Positions 1 through 11,592 of a stretch of DNA of 64,000 nt are shown piece after piece; position 1 is the stretch's first letter, and every line of letters begins with the position of its first letter. The notes under the pieces were generated by a model. The model ran no database searches. It saw only the letters and a program-made list of their open reading frames with translations, and was not told where the DNA came from. Made by a program: the position numbers and the translations under genes. This stretch comes from Acanthaster planci. Lineage: Eukaryota; Echinodermata; Asteroidea; Valvatida; Acanthasteridae. Location: assembly GCF_001949145.1 (NCBI RefSeq), contig NW_019091376.1, forward strand, positions 1,730,314-1,794,313, read 5' to 3'.

Positions 1-2759
1 TGGAGATGAAGTTGAGTATTGGAAAACGGCCTAAATTTATTCTTCAAATGTCGCTGTATAGATCACCCAGAGTATAAGCCGTGGCTTATCGACAATTACG
101 GTAATGTGACAATGCACTTTCGTATCTTTTAATAAAGTCTCCCGCAAACACTCTTCACACCCAACTGCAGTGTTGAACAAATAGGGATGTTAACTCTCTG
201 GCCATTCCATTTTGAGATAAATTTGTAATTTCTTTATTTTGCTCTGTCAGGGTAATCAAAAGAGCCATGAGAAAAGAAAGCCTCATTGAAGAGACAGAGC
301 CTACATTGTGCATCCACCATGTGCACAAGGTATCAAGAGACATAAGGTGGGGTACATTGTACCGTAATCACAGAGGATGGCAATTACATTTACCAGTATC
401 TGTATTAACTGCCCAGCACACTCCTTTTATTTATTGCTCCGTTCATTCGGTGCTAATTTCTTTCTGGAGGAATCCTTTGCTGCACATCTACCTTTTTCTC
501 CATTTTACTGCTCTGTTTATTCCATTATTCCTTGCAAATACATTTATACAGTAGATACTGCCCCGGCGCAATCAAAGAAAATGCGTTGATGGACATGTTC
601 CAGTCACAGTTGCCTAGAAGTACCAACTGGGACTGGGGTGTTTCCCTTCTCTCCCCTGTGGAGGCCGGCACTTTCTAGGTCACCAGTGTCACATTAGAAC
701 TAATTAAATGGAACATTGCGCACATCCAATGGCAATGCTTTTTTCTGACCCTTGAGGGCATTTGTGTCTCTGGCACATAAAAACAGCCGAGGTGTCAACG
801 AATCTATCCTCAGGGTGATTCAGTGGAAAATAACCCTAGAAAATGGTAGTGTGGGATTACAAGGGTGGGTGGAGGGGCTAGGTGTCTGAAAGGTGTTCTT
901 GATAGGGGATCGTGTAATCATTATTCCTGATATTAAATTTAAAAGTTTCACCCCACAAATTATCACATATAACTGGACAATTGAATTAAGAATTTAAAAA
1001 GTAAACTGTTGTTCCTTCTCTGAACAAGCCAAGTACCCAAAATTTAGCCTTGGTCCATGCAGAATAAATAATCATAGCAGATGCTAAAACATGCTGGAAT
1101 GGCCACTACTGCCTCCAGCCCTGACGCCTTGCAACCCAGTTCTTCAGTTTCCTTTGTATTGAGTCAGTGGCACTCACTTTGAAACAGGGCTGTGGACTAG
1201 CATCGTAAGGTAATATTACAACATTATTTTAGAGTGGGTCATCAATATAGGTTCCCTTCATTGTTTGAAGTTCATCTCAAAACTGAAATAAATAATACCT
1301 ACCCAAATGACTGTTTACAAGGAACAGTTTGCAGAGCACAGTTCATCATTGTCAAATAGTTTTTAATGACACAGACCCCCAGAAACAATACACAAACTGT
1401 AAAATATACATGGGAGTGTAGTTTTTGTTCTTTGAATACATGGTATATGTTTGTTTTTGTGAGTATAGCGTATGAATAAAAACATCACATGCATTACTGT
1501 GTCTTCCACTGCAGGACACAAATTAAATTATAATAGTCACCTACGACATAAGAACATATTAATTATCTCTGCTAAATTTGGAATAAGTACGCACTATGAG
1601 TCCCCAAAGTGCGTCTAGAAATTGAAAATTGTTCAAACTTCTTAAAAAGTATCAAGTCTGGGTAATTTTGATATACTGATTCCAAATGTATACTTTTTAC
1701 ATTTGTACATAATAAATAATGAGGAATAATGAACTACCGTAGAGCAAATCTATATGCTGAAGTTGTAAGGGTATCATACTACAGAATAGCGTTGCACACA
1801 CCGTGGTACATTGTCTAACACTGAGTGTAGGGCCTATACATCTGGTACTAGACCCAGTGCCTGTACACCCAGGCCATGACGTGTAAAGTTGAAGGCACAG
1901 TGTTGAATGGTATACTTACATACTAATGATACAACGCACATGTTAATTCAATTGATGCCCGTAAATATAGAAATAAAAGAAAAAGTAAATTACAGACGAC
2001 AGTTCCTGGAGTCACATAAGTATACACTGGTGGGGGGTAATGTTGCTTGCTCTCCCTCCCCCAAAATTTTAACCTTGTTCTTTAAAGAGATGAATTGCCA
2101 GACCATTGCAACTGGTTCCCCACCATCACCACTCCCCCTGCTTGTCAACATATTTTTCCAGGCAATTGTTTCCTGGATCTCGGTTGTCAGAATCATTTTT
2201 GAGATGTCACACAACCCATACTCTCTCCAAAGCCCTATAATGGATGATACTCCAATGGTTGGCAGCTTCACTATAGAGGTCATACTAACAATTCCAATAA
2301 AAAAAAGCGGTGGCATTCCTTATACGCGATGGGGAATGATCACTTGTTTGGATGAAGACACGTGCCACTGCTTGAAACACAGTGAACTCATGGCTATATT
2401 TTACAAACAAACATCGGCATCTTCGGTGATTTTTGGGCCAACTCGTACTGTTCAGGATAAGAGCATTTGAGTTGGTTAACTGCAGCATCAACCTGAGCTT
2501 GAGTGTCTGGTGTAGTAGTGTGTTTGAAATTCTCCAGTCATTTCCTCTCCATAGCCTTGCATACTAACTTGTGAACATGCATTGCTTTATTGTACTTGGC
2601 CCCTTCTATCACACCATGCATAGTACAGTACATGTACATGTAGAACCACTTGCTACCAGGTCAGACTGAAGGACAATCTGCTCAAGGCCCCAAGCTCGGA
2701 ACTGATGACCAATGATTGGTAGGTAGTTGTAACTCTGTGAGGAAATCACCTAGCTTCAG
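1..2759. other. Intergenic DNA, no gene recognised
   Basis: AT-rich sequence with short open frames on both strands. None of them has recognisable domains, and I found no convincing pair of splice sites around any. Nothing else can be supported here. Confidence 0.5.
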
Positions 2760-2760
2760 G

Positions 2761-2870
2761 ATGACTCCTAAACTTTGGAATGTTCTCCCTGTTAATATTC
2801 GTAGAGCAAACATTGTGAGTTTTCAAATCTTTATTGAAGACTCATTTGGTGGAGAGTGCTTTTGTGTGTG
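2761..2870 (+). mobile_element. LINE reverse-transcriptase C-terminal remnant
   Basis: Translation from 2761 gives a short stretch with TPKLWNVLPVNIRRA followed by SFQIFIEDSF. This is the familiar WN-x-LP-x-x-IR ... F-x-x-x-L pattern found at the end of many non-LTR retrotransposon ORF2 proteins. Only about 35 codons are recognisable, and no reverse-transcriptase core is visible next to it. I read it as a decayed 5'-truncated LINE copy. The clade cannot be assigned. Confidence 0.5.
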
Positions 2871-3189
2871 ACCAAGTAACCAAGTTGCTGTGCATGTCAG
2901 TTTCTTCTTTGTTATAAAGGTAATCACTTGCTTTTGGGCATGTGATTAGTAAGGGGTATTGCAGCATACCTGTGTACAAAAATTGTTTATCTGTATGGAG
3001 TGAATTTTTATGTGTGGCCTTTGAAAGAAGTGGCGAGTTTCTTTTACTGTCCAGTGTATATGATACACACACAGAAGTCAAGAAAATAGACAAAAAAATT
3101 CTAGAAAGTTAAAGAACATTTACCCGAGTATGAAACAAATATGACAATAAAAATAACATTATTTTGGTGTTCCTCCTAAAAACCATCAG

Positions 3190-3744
3190 ATAATTTCTGG
3201 ACTCTTCTTGGGTTGCCTGATACATGGTACGAAACTCTCTGGTGGTACTCTTAACATCTTCGACCTTGTTTTAGTTCAGGTTTCTGGGAAATACTTTTAC
3301 CATCTTCAGCCCTACTTGGTGCCTGTGCAATAACAGTGGCCATCATGCGGTGTGCGGTACCTTTGCCAACCTCGGTCTCCTCCTAAAAGTTGATTCTCTC
3401 TGCAATCAGTTTGTAAGAATCCCCTATTGAATGCCATCTTGGATAACAATGTCATCGTCAGTGGTGTACAGAATAGCCAAGTCCCGGTCATGTTGGTGGG
3501 TAGTGGATGCTGCAACACAGTGTCCAGGTCCATTCAGAATGGAAATAAGAGAGGAGCAGCTTGTCAACTGTACAGTCGTAGCCAGTCCTAGTTGCTTTGA
3601 AGGTTGTGTCAGTACCCTGTTTCTACTGATTAAGACGGCAAGATCTTTAGCCAGGGACAAAATGTTGAGCTTGGCCTTATCAGGGACCTTGATAAAATCA
3701 TGTACATCTTGAGAAGCTACTACATTGAGAAGCTGGTCATCCAT
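3190..3744 (-). pseudogene. Decayed copy of a multicopy invertebrate repeat-encoded protein
   Basis: On the minus strand an open frame (3744 to 3424) carries SLISILNGPGHC followed by a DRDLA segment. This resembles the 'LxxxLNRxGHxxSYxxV' region of uncharacterised, repeat-associated proteins that are abundant in cnidarian and echinoderm genomes. Just downstream, in a shifted frame, comes EETEVGKGTAHRMM. This matches the 'EETLSGxGTSHRxNG' block that follows in that family. The order of the two blocks and the frameshift between them argue for a broken copy rather than an active gene. The family match is from memory and the function is unknown to me. Confidence 0.4.
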
Positions 3745-4519
3745 GCCAGGAAGTTGAACACACGTGGCAGTACACCGTGTTCTGCAGCTTCAAGTGTCAG
3801 TAACAAGCACTACTTGAAAAAAGAAAAGAAAGTTATCGAACCTTGTAGAATTGTGCTCAGTGTAGGCCGGAGTGTCAGTATGACACATCATGTGAAACAC
3901 TACCAATGACATTTAAAGATGGCGTATAGTTTTCCCGCCTATATTGAATGTGCACAGTTGTGGTTGCATTTTATACTCCATTCTTGCCAAATATGACTCA
4001 GTGATGATCAGATCTTCATGTCAAACCAGATTTTCTCTAGGAAAACTTCCAATGACACCCAAAAGAATGCAATGAAGATTGCTGCTTTTTGGAACTACAG
4101 GTGCATTTAGGCCTATACAGCTTTTTGAAACTTGCAGTATGCAAGCATTTCGAGATGCTTGACCACCATTTTTAAATGATAGCATGCCAGATGGAAAAAC
4201 TCCACTTGGAGGTTAATGCCATCAATTGTTTTTCTCAGGAAATAGGACCTTTATGACTTAAATACAGGTCAGAATGTTTTCTTGCTGTATTACTGTGACT
4301 TTTCATCTTGTTTGTGGTAGTAAAAGAGAAAACCTGAGTATTTTGCTTTTTATGCTGATGACAATTTCCTCATTGTGTTTTGGTTAGCATGACAATCACA
4401 TGGAGTTGAGCTGGTAACCTTTGTTTTTTAAGCAACGTTTTTCACGCTTAAGCAAATTTTGTGTTTGAGTGGCTCTGTGAAATTGGCCCTTGATCTTGGA
4501 AGAGTCTTTGTTGTTCTTA

Positions 4520-4680
4520 TAGTTTCTTATACTTCTTTACAATGGTCTGAACTGATGATTGAGGTACTCCTAGTTGTCTAGATATGGCCCCCAGTGATGT
4601 CCCTGACTTGTGTATGTAGCTGTGTAATGCGATTTCTCAGGTCTTCATCCTTTGCCTTCCCCGTGGTGCTTCATGTCGAA
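4520..4680 (-). mobile_element. Tc1/mariner-type transposase N-terminal fragment
   Basis: Minus-strand translation yields SGTSLGAISRQLGVPQSS and then VQTIVKKYKKL before a stop. This is a close fit to the helix-turn-helix DNA-binding domain of Tc1-like transposases (G-x-S-x-x-x-I-x-x-x-L-x-V-x-x-x-S-V-x-x-I-x-x-x-Y). Stops and frameshifts surround it and no catalytic DDE region is recognised nearby. This is a dead fragment. Confidence 0.55.
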
Positions 4681-6096
4681 GAAGAGCTTGACTAGAAAAC
4701 ATATGACATATTACCATTCAAAATAGTAGGAGTGAAAGACAAAAACACAAGTTAGAGGAGGCCATTTGAGGACATTCTAGACCTATTTAAAGCCGATCAT
4801 GCAGCAAGTCACTTTGATGTACTTGTATGTAAACTTTTGCCCCTCTATGGTAATTTTATCACATCAAGTGCAAAATGGTGAATAAGGTCATCCCAATTGA
4901 ATCCACATTTGTGGAGTTCTTTTGAAATGAAGAATGATGATTATTGTCAATTGTAGGGGTATAAATGGAAATAACTGTGTTCTGTTAAGGTGTATTGTAA
5001 CAAAATTAGTTGTATTTTAGTTGTGTTACAGATTTTATTTTAAATTGTTATATTTTTGATGTTCATGTATATGTGTAGTTTGCTTTCCATATCAGTTGTG
5101 TGTTACAGTATGTATAGTTTTGGGCATGATTTTATGTGCTCGATGTACATAAATAACTCACAGCTAGCAGGGCCACCCTCGCAGACAATCTATTTTCGGC
5201 CTGCTCTGTCCTACCGTTTTTAATGCACTTTCCATATGGGGAGTTGCACTTGCACTCTGTGGATTGTCATCGTTAAAATAACACCACTTTCCAACAATCT
5301 GTTTATTTGCATTATATTAATTGCCAGTATGATGCGTGTGACTCCGAGGCAAACAAGTTCAGTGAAGTGCTGCAAAATATCGGAAGTTGATGTTACTTCC
5401 TTCAAGTCAAAGGACGACTTTCAGTTCCTGGTGGATGTGGCAGCACCATGTCACAGCGAATGTCAAGGAAATGCCCTCCTTATCTATGCTACAGAGCAGT
5501 CTTGACATTTCTGTAATGTCACCATGTCCTTTTTACATAGTTATTTTGTGGTGGGCTAAAGACTGGACTGTCTCAATGCTTTTCGAACACGTGGGTCTAA
5601 CATGTTATGGCAGCAACAACATTGGCAACATAGGACGCGTAGAGTAAATTTCACTGTACTTGGTAGTGAAGTAAGGCTTTTCTCAGAGGTTGCTGTGGCC
5701 AATGCTCTGGGGTATCGCAGGGATGGCTGCTCATGGTTGTTGTAAAAATGGAGCCATTTTAACTGACTGTGACCATTGACCTGTGGGGTCCAAAATCAAT
5801 GTTCTTCAGTAAGACACCAAGACCAATCCCCAAAGTTGATATGTCAAGTCCTCAGGTTAGAGTCAGAAAACTGAGGACAGACAAACTCTCTCACACACAC
5901 AATGACATTGAAGACAAATACAGCAGTATGTCCCTTTGGCTTTGCCAGCAAAAGTTGCCAGAGAGGGGGGCATGGCTAATTCACTTGGCTAATTCGGCAG
6001 ACATAAACTGTGCACGTTCAAAATGGACACCTGCTGTCTGAGAGGGAAACAACAGCTTTGAATATGAAACTGCAAGAGCTTTCATGACTTGATTCT
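4681..6096. other. Intergenic DNA, nothing recognised
   Basis: Several open frames of 60-90 codons occur here on both strands, but none shows a domain, a hydrophobic signal or convincing splice flanks. Confidence 0.4.
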
Positions 6097-6294
6097 TTAA
6101 TCCAACTGCAGATATGCACCCAGCAGTAATTGTTCCTCCCAGGCCCACCACTGACTGTTGAAGGAAGTAAAAAACTGAAAAAAATTAGAAAGAGGTATGT
6201 AGCAGTCAGAAAGTGTCAGATCAGGAGAGTTGGGCAGGCATTTGGCTAGTTTGAATCCACTTTTCTGGTTAATGCCAATGGTCGCTGTGGACAT
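6097..6294 (-). mobile_element. Possible mariner transposase C-terminal remnant
   Basis: The minus-strand frame contains LPNSPDLTLSDCYIPLSNFF. This is similar to the 'PxYSPDLxPxDxxLFxxLxxxL' segment that holds the last catalytic aspartate in mariner-family transposases. The similarity is confined to this stretch and the rest of the 65-codon frame does not align convincingly. It could be chance, so it is a low-confidence call. Confidence 0.3.
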
Positions 6295-9200
6295 GGGTGG
6301 ACAAGGAAGCAGCTTTCCATTTTCTCAGGAACCACTGACTTTTAAATGTTAATTATCTGTAACAGAAAACTAACTTCAAACTTTCTGTTCGGTCGTTCAA
6401 TGAGCTGAAATGCATGTACATTCAGTGAAAACTATATCGCTTATCTCCTACCTTTAAGCCACAATCTCTTCAGTCATCCCTGGTATATTAAGCAGATATG
6501 ACAGTATTTATATCTTTTTTCCCCGGCCAATAAGTTTAGGAAATACCCCTCGTTGAAAGAAGCTTAATGCCTGGGAGTGTCAAAGGACTCCAGAATATTG
6601 AAGACTGCCTTCCCAATGGCAGATATAGGGTCATTGCAATACAGGAAGTACAAAAAGGGCAGAGGGAGCCATGGATCTGTGTATTCCACTGTGTTACTGG
6701 ATTTTAATGAACCTGAATCTTCCCTTGCCCTCCCCCAACTCACCCACCACCACCACAATGTTCAGGTCTGGCAATCTTGCATCCCACTCTAGTGTTTCCA
6801 TCCACAATCTTTAAATAGACCTGTTTGCAAGTGATAGGGATGATCCCTGTTTCCTTTGTGCGGGAACCGTCTCTTCTGGGAGAAACCCTTGGGCGGCTCC
6901 AAAGTGTACAAGAGTCTGGAGTGCTACTGATGAGCTGGTTGCCGAGTGAGGTCTTCAGGGTCAGGGGGGTCAGACAGGGTCGGAGCCGGCCAGCTGCAGA
7001 CCCAACCGCCTGGCCCTGCTATCTTAGATGCACTTCTGTTTTAGCAAAGCCGTTCCCCCCAGATTATTGTCGCCATTGGGGACAGTAGACATCTTGCAAA
7101 GAGATCGTGGGAGGAAAGATGACTGGGACACAGACTGTCTGACTTTGTCGTCATCTGGAAAGGACGCTAAGCTTATGGACGCTAAGATTAGACACAGGTG
7201 TATAAATTAACAGCCACCTCAATGACTCTGTTTATTTTGTCTACAAACAAAGTCTCTTTGTGAGTCTGCTGTTTCAGCACTAATTTTTTTTCTTTATTTC
7301 CTGACAATTGACTATCAATATCTCATCAATAAAAGAGAATCGACCTATGGCATGAATTCTGTGCAGTTCGTGACATACCGAAAAAAACTTTGAAGTCAAT
7401 ATCACTTTTTATTTATTTGTTCCAGTAGACGACCTTTTTTGACAAATTGTATGATTCCATGTTAGCTCACCTTGTGAAAAGTTATGAATATGCTTAAGTC
7501 TGAGTGTGACCTACATATGCTACAGGAAGTTAAATAAACAAAATGCTGGACTTGTTTATGCGTTATAATTTTGTTTGGCTTTTTCATTTTACCCCACTTT
7601 TACGGCAGTGACCCAGACAAGTACTTGTTAACCACATGAGTCTGTCTTCAGCATTGATCATAAATTTTCTTGCTGTCTACAGGCAGATACCTTTGTACTG
7701 AACTATGCAGGTTGAATTGTACCATTTCCTTGTTTAAATGATTTGAAGGGCCACAAATTTTGTCTTAATTTTTCTAATGTCTGGCCACAGGATGGTATTA
7801 CATCTTACAAGCATTAATAGCCCACAATTACATCATTGGCTTTCAATGGTCAGTATGTTTTTAGCCAAAAGAAGCCAACTCTTGTCAGTGTGACGACATT
7901 GCTCACTGACTACATCAGGAGGAATTCTGCCCGGTTTGTAATTACAACGTCACTTTAGTTTAAACAATGCCCACTTGCACATTGAGTTACACGGGAACCA
8001 TGGAACTGGAAGGTAACACAGGTTGGGTATTCATCCAATAGGAGCTTGTAATCGGTGGTTCATGTGCATGTATGACGAAGTCACCTATGAATGGGATTTG
8101 CTTTGACATAAAGAAACAGGCTGGTGGGACACTGTTTCAACTGGCTGGTGGGACACTGTTTCAACTCGTTTTCTGGTGCACACAGATGACCATAAATTCC
8201 TCAAGAAATTGATCATGCAAGCTCAGCACACCCTGTGGCAAGTGCACACGGACCTGTGCATGTATGCTGTGTCCCATCCCATCAGAGGAATGTTGTGTGG
8301 AAAAAAAACGAACAAAAACATGTCACATGTTCCTGGGTGGAGCACAAACGATGGTACCTTTCTGATAGTGAAACAGTTGCAGTTGTGAGAAGGCCCATTT
8401 CCTGACCTGATGAATAAGTGGGTGGGTAGGGGAGGATCACCCTCAAAGGGTGGAACTCTGCACATCTAAAATCGTCAGTGTGGCAGCATTGTGCAATGTA
8501 TGTACGGTATATATTGCTGATCCATGCTAGAGTGCATACTCACTTAGTTCAAGAGTGTTAAGTATGCATAAATCACATGCATAGACAGTCTTTGTACATT
8601 GTGTCATGTACATCACTGGTAAAGTGTGTAAACAGCATAATTTGTACTGTATGGTGTGTACATGTACATAAAGCTAGCATCTGTGCACAGTCCATGTTTG
8701 ACCCTAAGAGGCAGCATTATGAATGACGAGCATTTTTGTCTGCTCCAGATTTTTCTTGCATTTATTTTTATAAACCTACATGTACGTACATCTAACTGTA
8801 AGACGTTTCTAGAAATTTAGAATACCGTAATTTCCATAATATAGGATTATTTTTTATATATTGTACATGTAAATACAAAAAGGACTATGGGATGGTAGGA
8901 CTAGTGTAGGCATTTGAAGCTTGAGGTATACATTGAGACTTCTGTGTCAGGACCTGTGGATCTGCTTGAGACTCGTCTGTGGAGCAATTGGACAAAGTTC
9001 ATCTTGACTGAGGAAGTGCTCGAGAGCTTAATCTAAACGGTAGAGACGTTTTGTGAATAATAACCTTTGGGAGCTTCCTATTCCTCATATTTTTGCCACA
9101 TATGGGACTCTGCATGGGTCCCTTTGCTGTTTTGTCTATTTCCAACCCCGTTCTAGCTACATGTAATTTGTATTGTCAAAGAACTGCTCTTGCCCAAGTC

Positions 9201-11592
9201 CTCGCCCAAAAGATCTTGTATCTTTCCTTTAATACACACTAATCATTGCAGTAGGCATACTCTGCTCATGGCACGTTTTGGTGAAACCCTATCAACGCTT
9301 GAGTGGTTTATCTTTTCATTATTAAATCATGTTATTTCTTTGTTCTTTATATTTCAGTGTGATCTTATTTTACTTCTTTGTTGCATCTGGTAAAATTCAG
9401 GCTTTTTCAGCACTTTACATTTACTGAGGGTTCAGAGTTTTTGGATTCCTAACAGTGGTGAGACCAACGGAATGTACCACTTTAACCAACATTCACAAGA
9501 TGCGTGCATTGCGAGGAAAGGGGGCGGGAGAGGGTCCAATCAGATTTTTAGGGATACCCCATCTCACCACAACTTTATCTGAGGCAGTAAATGAAATCCA
9601 ACTCGACTGGTTAATACACAATGGTGCAAAACCTGAGATGAACACACTGTTATAGCATTTCTATCATAGTACCTGTGGCTGTGAGGCCTTGATAAGAAAG
9701 TCCCTGGTCATTGATTAGTAATAAACTTTGCATCACTGACAGCTCTCTATCATATGGGAACTTGGGTAGGAGACTGGGAGGGGGGAAGACTCAGACAGAA
9801 TTGAAGGTCTGTTTCTCAACAACAGATTGTTTTTACATTAACAGGGAGAAAATTATTCACCACTGTAAGATGTGCACTGCCCTAAGAAAAAAAAATGGTG
9901 GATATAGGACAAACGGGGTGTTAACATAAATGTAGGCCCTGAGCACTGTGCGTGGGTAATATGAGTTTGAGGGGGGTCACTTCTGAAGCACTGTGTGGGA
10001 CTGTCTCATGGCACTCATGCTTGCCACCTTTCAACAGTACTCTCATCTCCTGTACTTTCCCACCCAGTACATCCTGCAGGGGGGTGGAAGGATGCACCAC
10101 CCTACAAATAGGTCAGGCAGCTATTATGTGGATTTTGTGCTAGTCTCATAAATAATCATTAAAAAAAAAAATGGACTGTTTACTGTGTCTGGGTGTAGAG
10201 AGCCGGCAGCACACTGTTAATCATTGTGAAGGTCTATGTAAGATATGGAACTCTGCAGTGAGATTTGATCCTTCCCAAGGGTTTTTGAAGCCTGAATGTT
10301 TTAACCCAGTGGCGAGGAAAAAAATCATAGCCAAAGAAAAGAAATCACCCTAAAAACCGAGAATATCCCCCCGCATTCTTTGTTAGTAGAAGTACCAGAG
10401 ATTGTACTGGAGGCTGGAATTATTTTCTTTTTCTCACTCAGTCACTCTCAAGTCAGCACAAAATGTGGGTCAGAAAAAGATCATAATTCACTGCCCAAAT
10501 GCTTGTGCAGCCAGTAAAAAGTAGGTCGAAACAAACATGGAAGGCAAGACCGCGAATTATATGACATAATGCCTGATCAAGATCTGATGTAAATCTGGCA
10601 GTGATTCCAGGTGGTTTTGCTCACAAATTTTACAGCGTTCAACATTTGTCAAATTTTCAAGATGAAAAACTTTCTATCGATGTCCCATTTGGTCTGGGAG
10701 TGGGCACAGATAATTATTCTGCAGTGGTGGGGAGGGAAAACAGAAAAAACGGTTCTCCCAAAATGGTTTGGGGGTTGATGAATGTCTCTCATGCCCCCTC
10801 CCTTCTATCATGTTTTGCTGCGGATCACCCAGTGTTGTCATCCCAGCATGCCGCACTGGTAGCTCTGACCAGCTTGTCAAGTTAACCCCCCCCCCACGCA
10901 CACCCACACACACATTGCATGGGATTAAACGGTCCCCTTGACTCCAACATCTGATATGGCCGACTTTTCACTTGTCCACGCTCCTCTGATCTTCAGGCAG
11001 TTTCCTTGGCAGGTGAAAGCATCTATCACCACCCAGCTGAATCATTGCTGAAGCCAGGTGTTCGCAGTTTGGACATATTACCCCCATCATCACCCCCTGG
11101 GTGCTCCCTCTTCAACTTGGATGGCCCATATAAATAAACTGTAATGCTCCCATGGCCTTACTGACCCTTCCTGAACCAGAGGAAAGTTCATTTTAGCCAA
11201 ACAGATTTGTTTTTCCTCATGTACATATTTGGGTGAAAAACATGGTACACATGGATGGATGTTTATGTATTTTATACGGCTGTCTGTTGATACCAACTAA
11301 TGTTCCCCCTGAACATAAGAGGAGTTCTGTCATTTTCTTATTTTTCTCATCTTTTTACATTTTTATTCATTCTTGTAAGTTGAGCCTTTTTAGCAGCACA
11401 TATACTGGTACATGTTGCCCTCACCCTGCACTGACTCAAGGAATCCTGACTGGGTTTGATATGACACTCACGTGACATCTCATGGTTACTCAAGCCTGAG
11501 TGCCTGTCTCGCTGAGCAGTTTAATTTGGCAAGTGTCCTGATGCAATGCCGTGCAGAAAACATGGCGGCTTAGTTGAATGGTTTGCAAAAAG
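6295..11592. other. Intergenic DNA, mostly featureless
   Basis: No gene recognised. It holds the perfect 24-bp tandem duplication at 8119-8166 and a short CA-rich run near 10886-10916. A C-x2-C ... H-x-x-x-H-C pattern in a plus-strand frame at about 10171-10230 faintly recalls the zinc motif at the end of some LINE ORF2 proteins, but is too short to call. Confidence 0.4.
8119..8166. repeat. Perfect 2 x 24 bp tandem duplication
   Basis: The unit that begins ggctggtgggacactg is present twice back to back without a mismatch. It lies in non-coding DNA. Perfect identity implies a recent duplication. Confidence 0.9.

Noticed and set aside
1907-2470. 187-codon plus-strand frame
   Set aside because: It is long for this region but has no motif, hydrophobic signal or plausible promoter, and minus-strand frames of similar quality overlap it.
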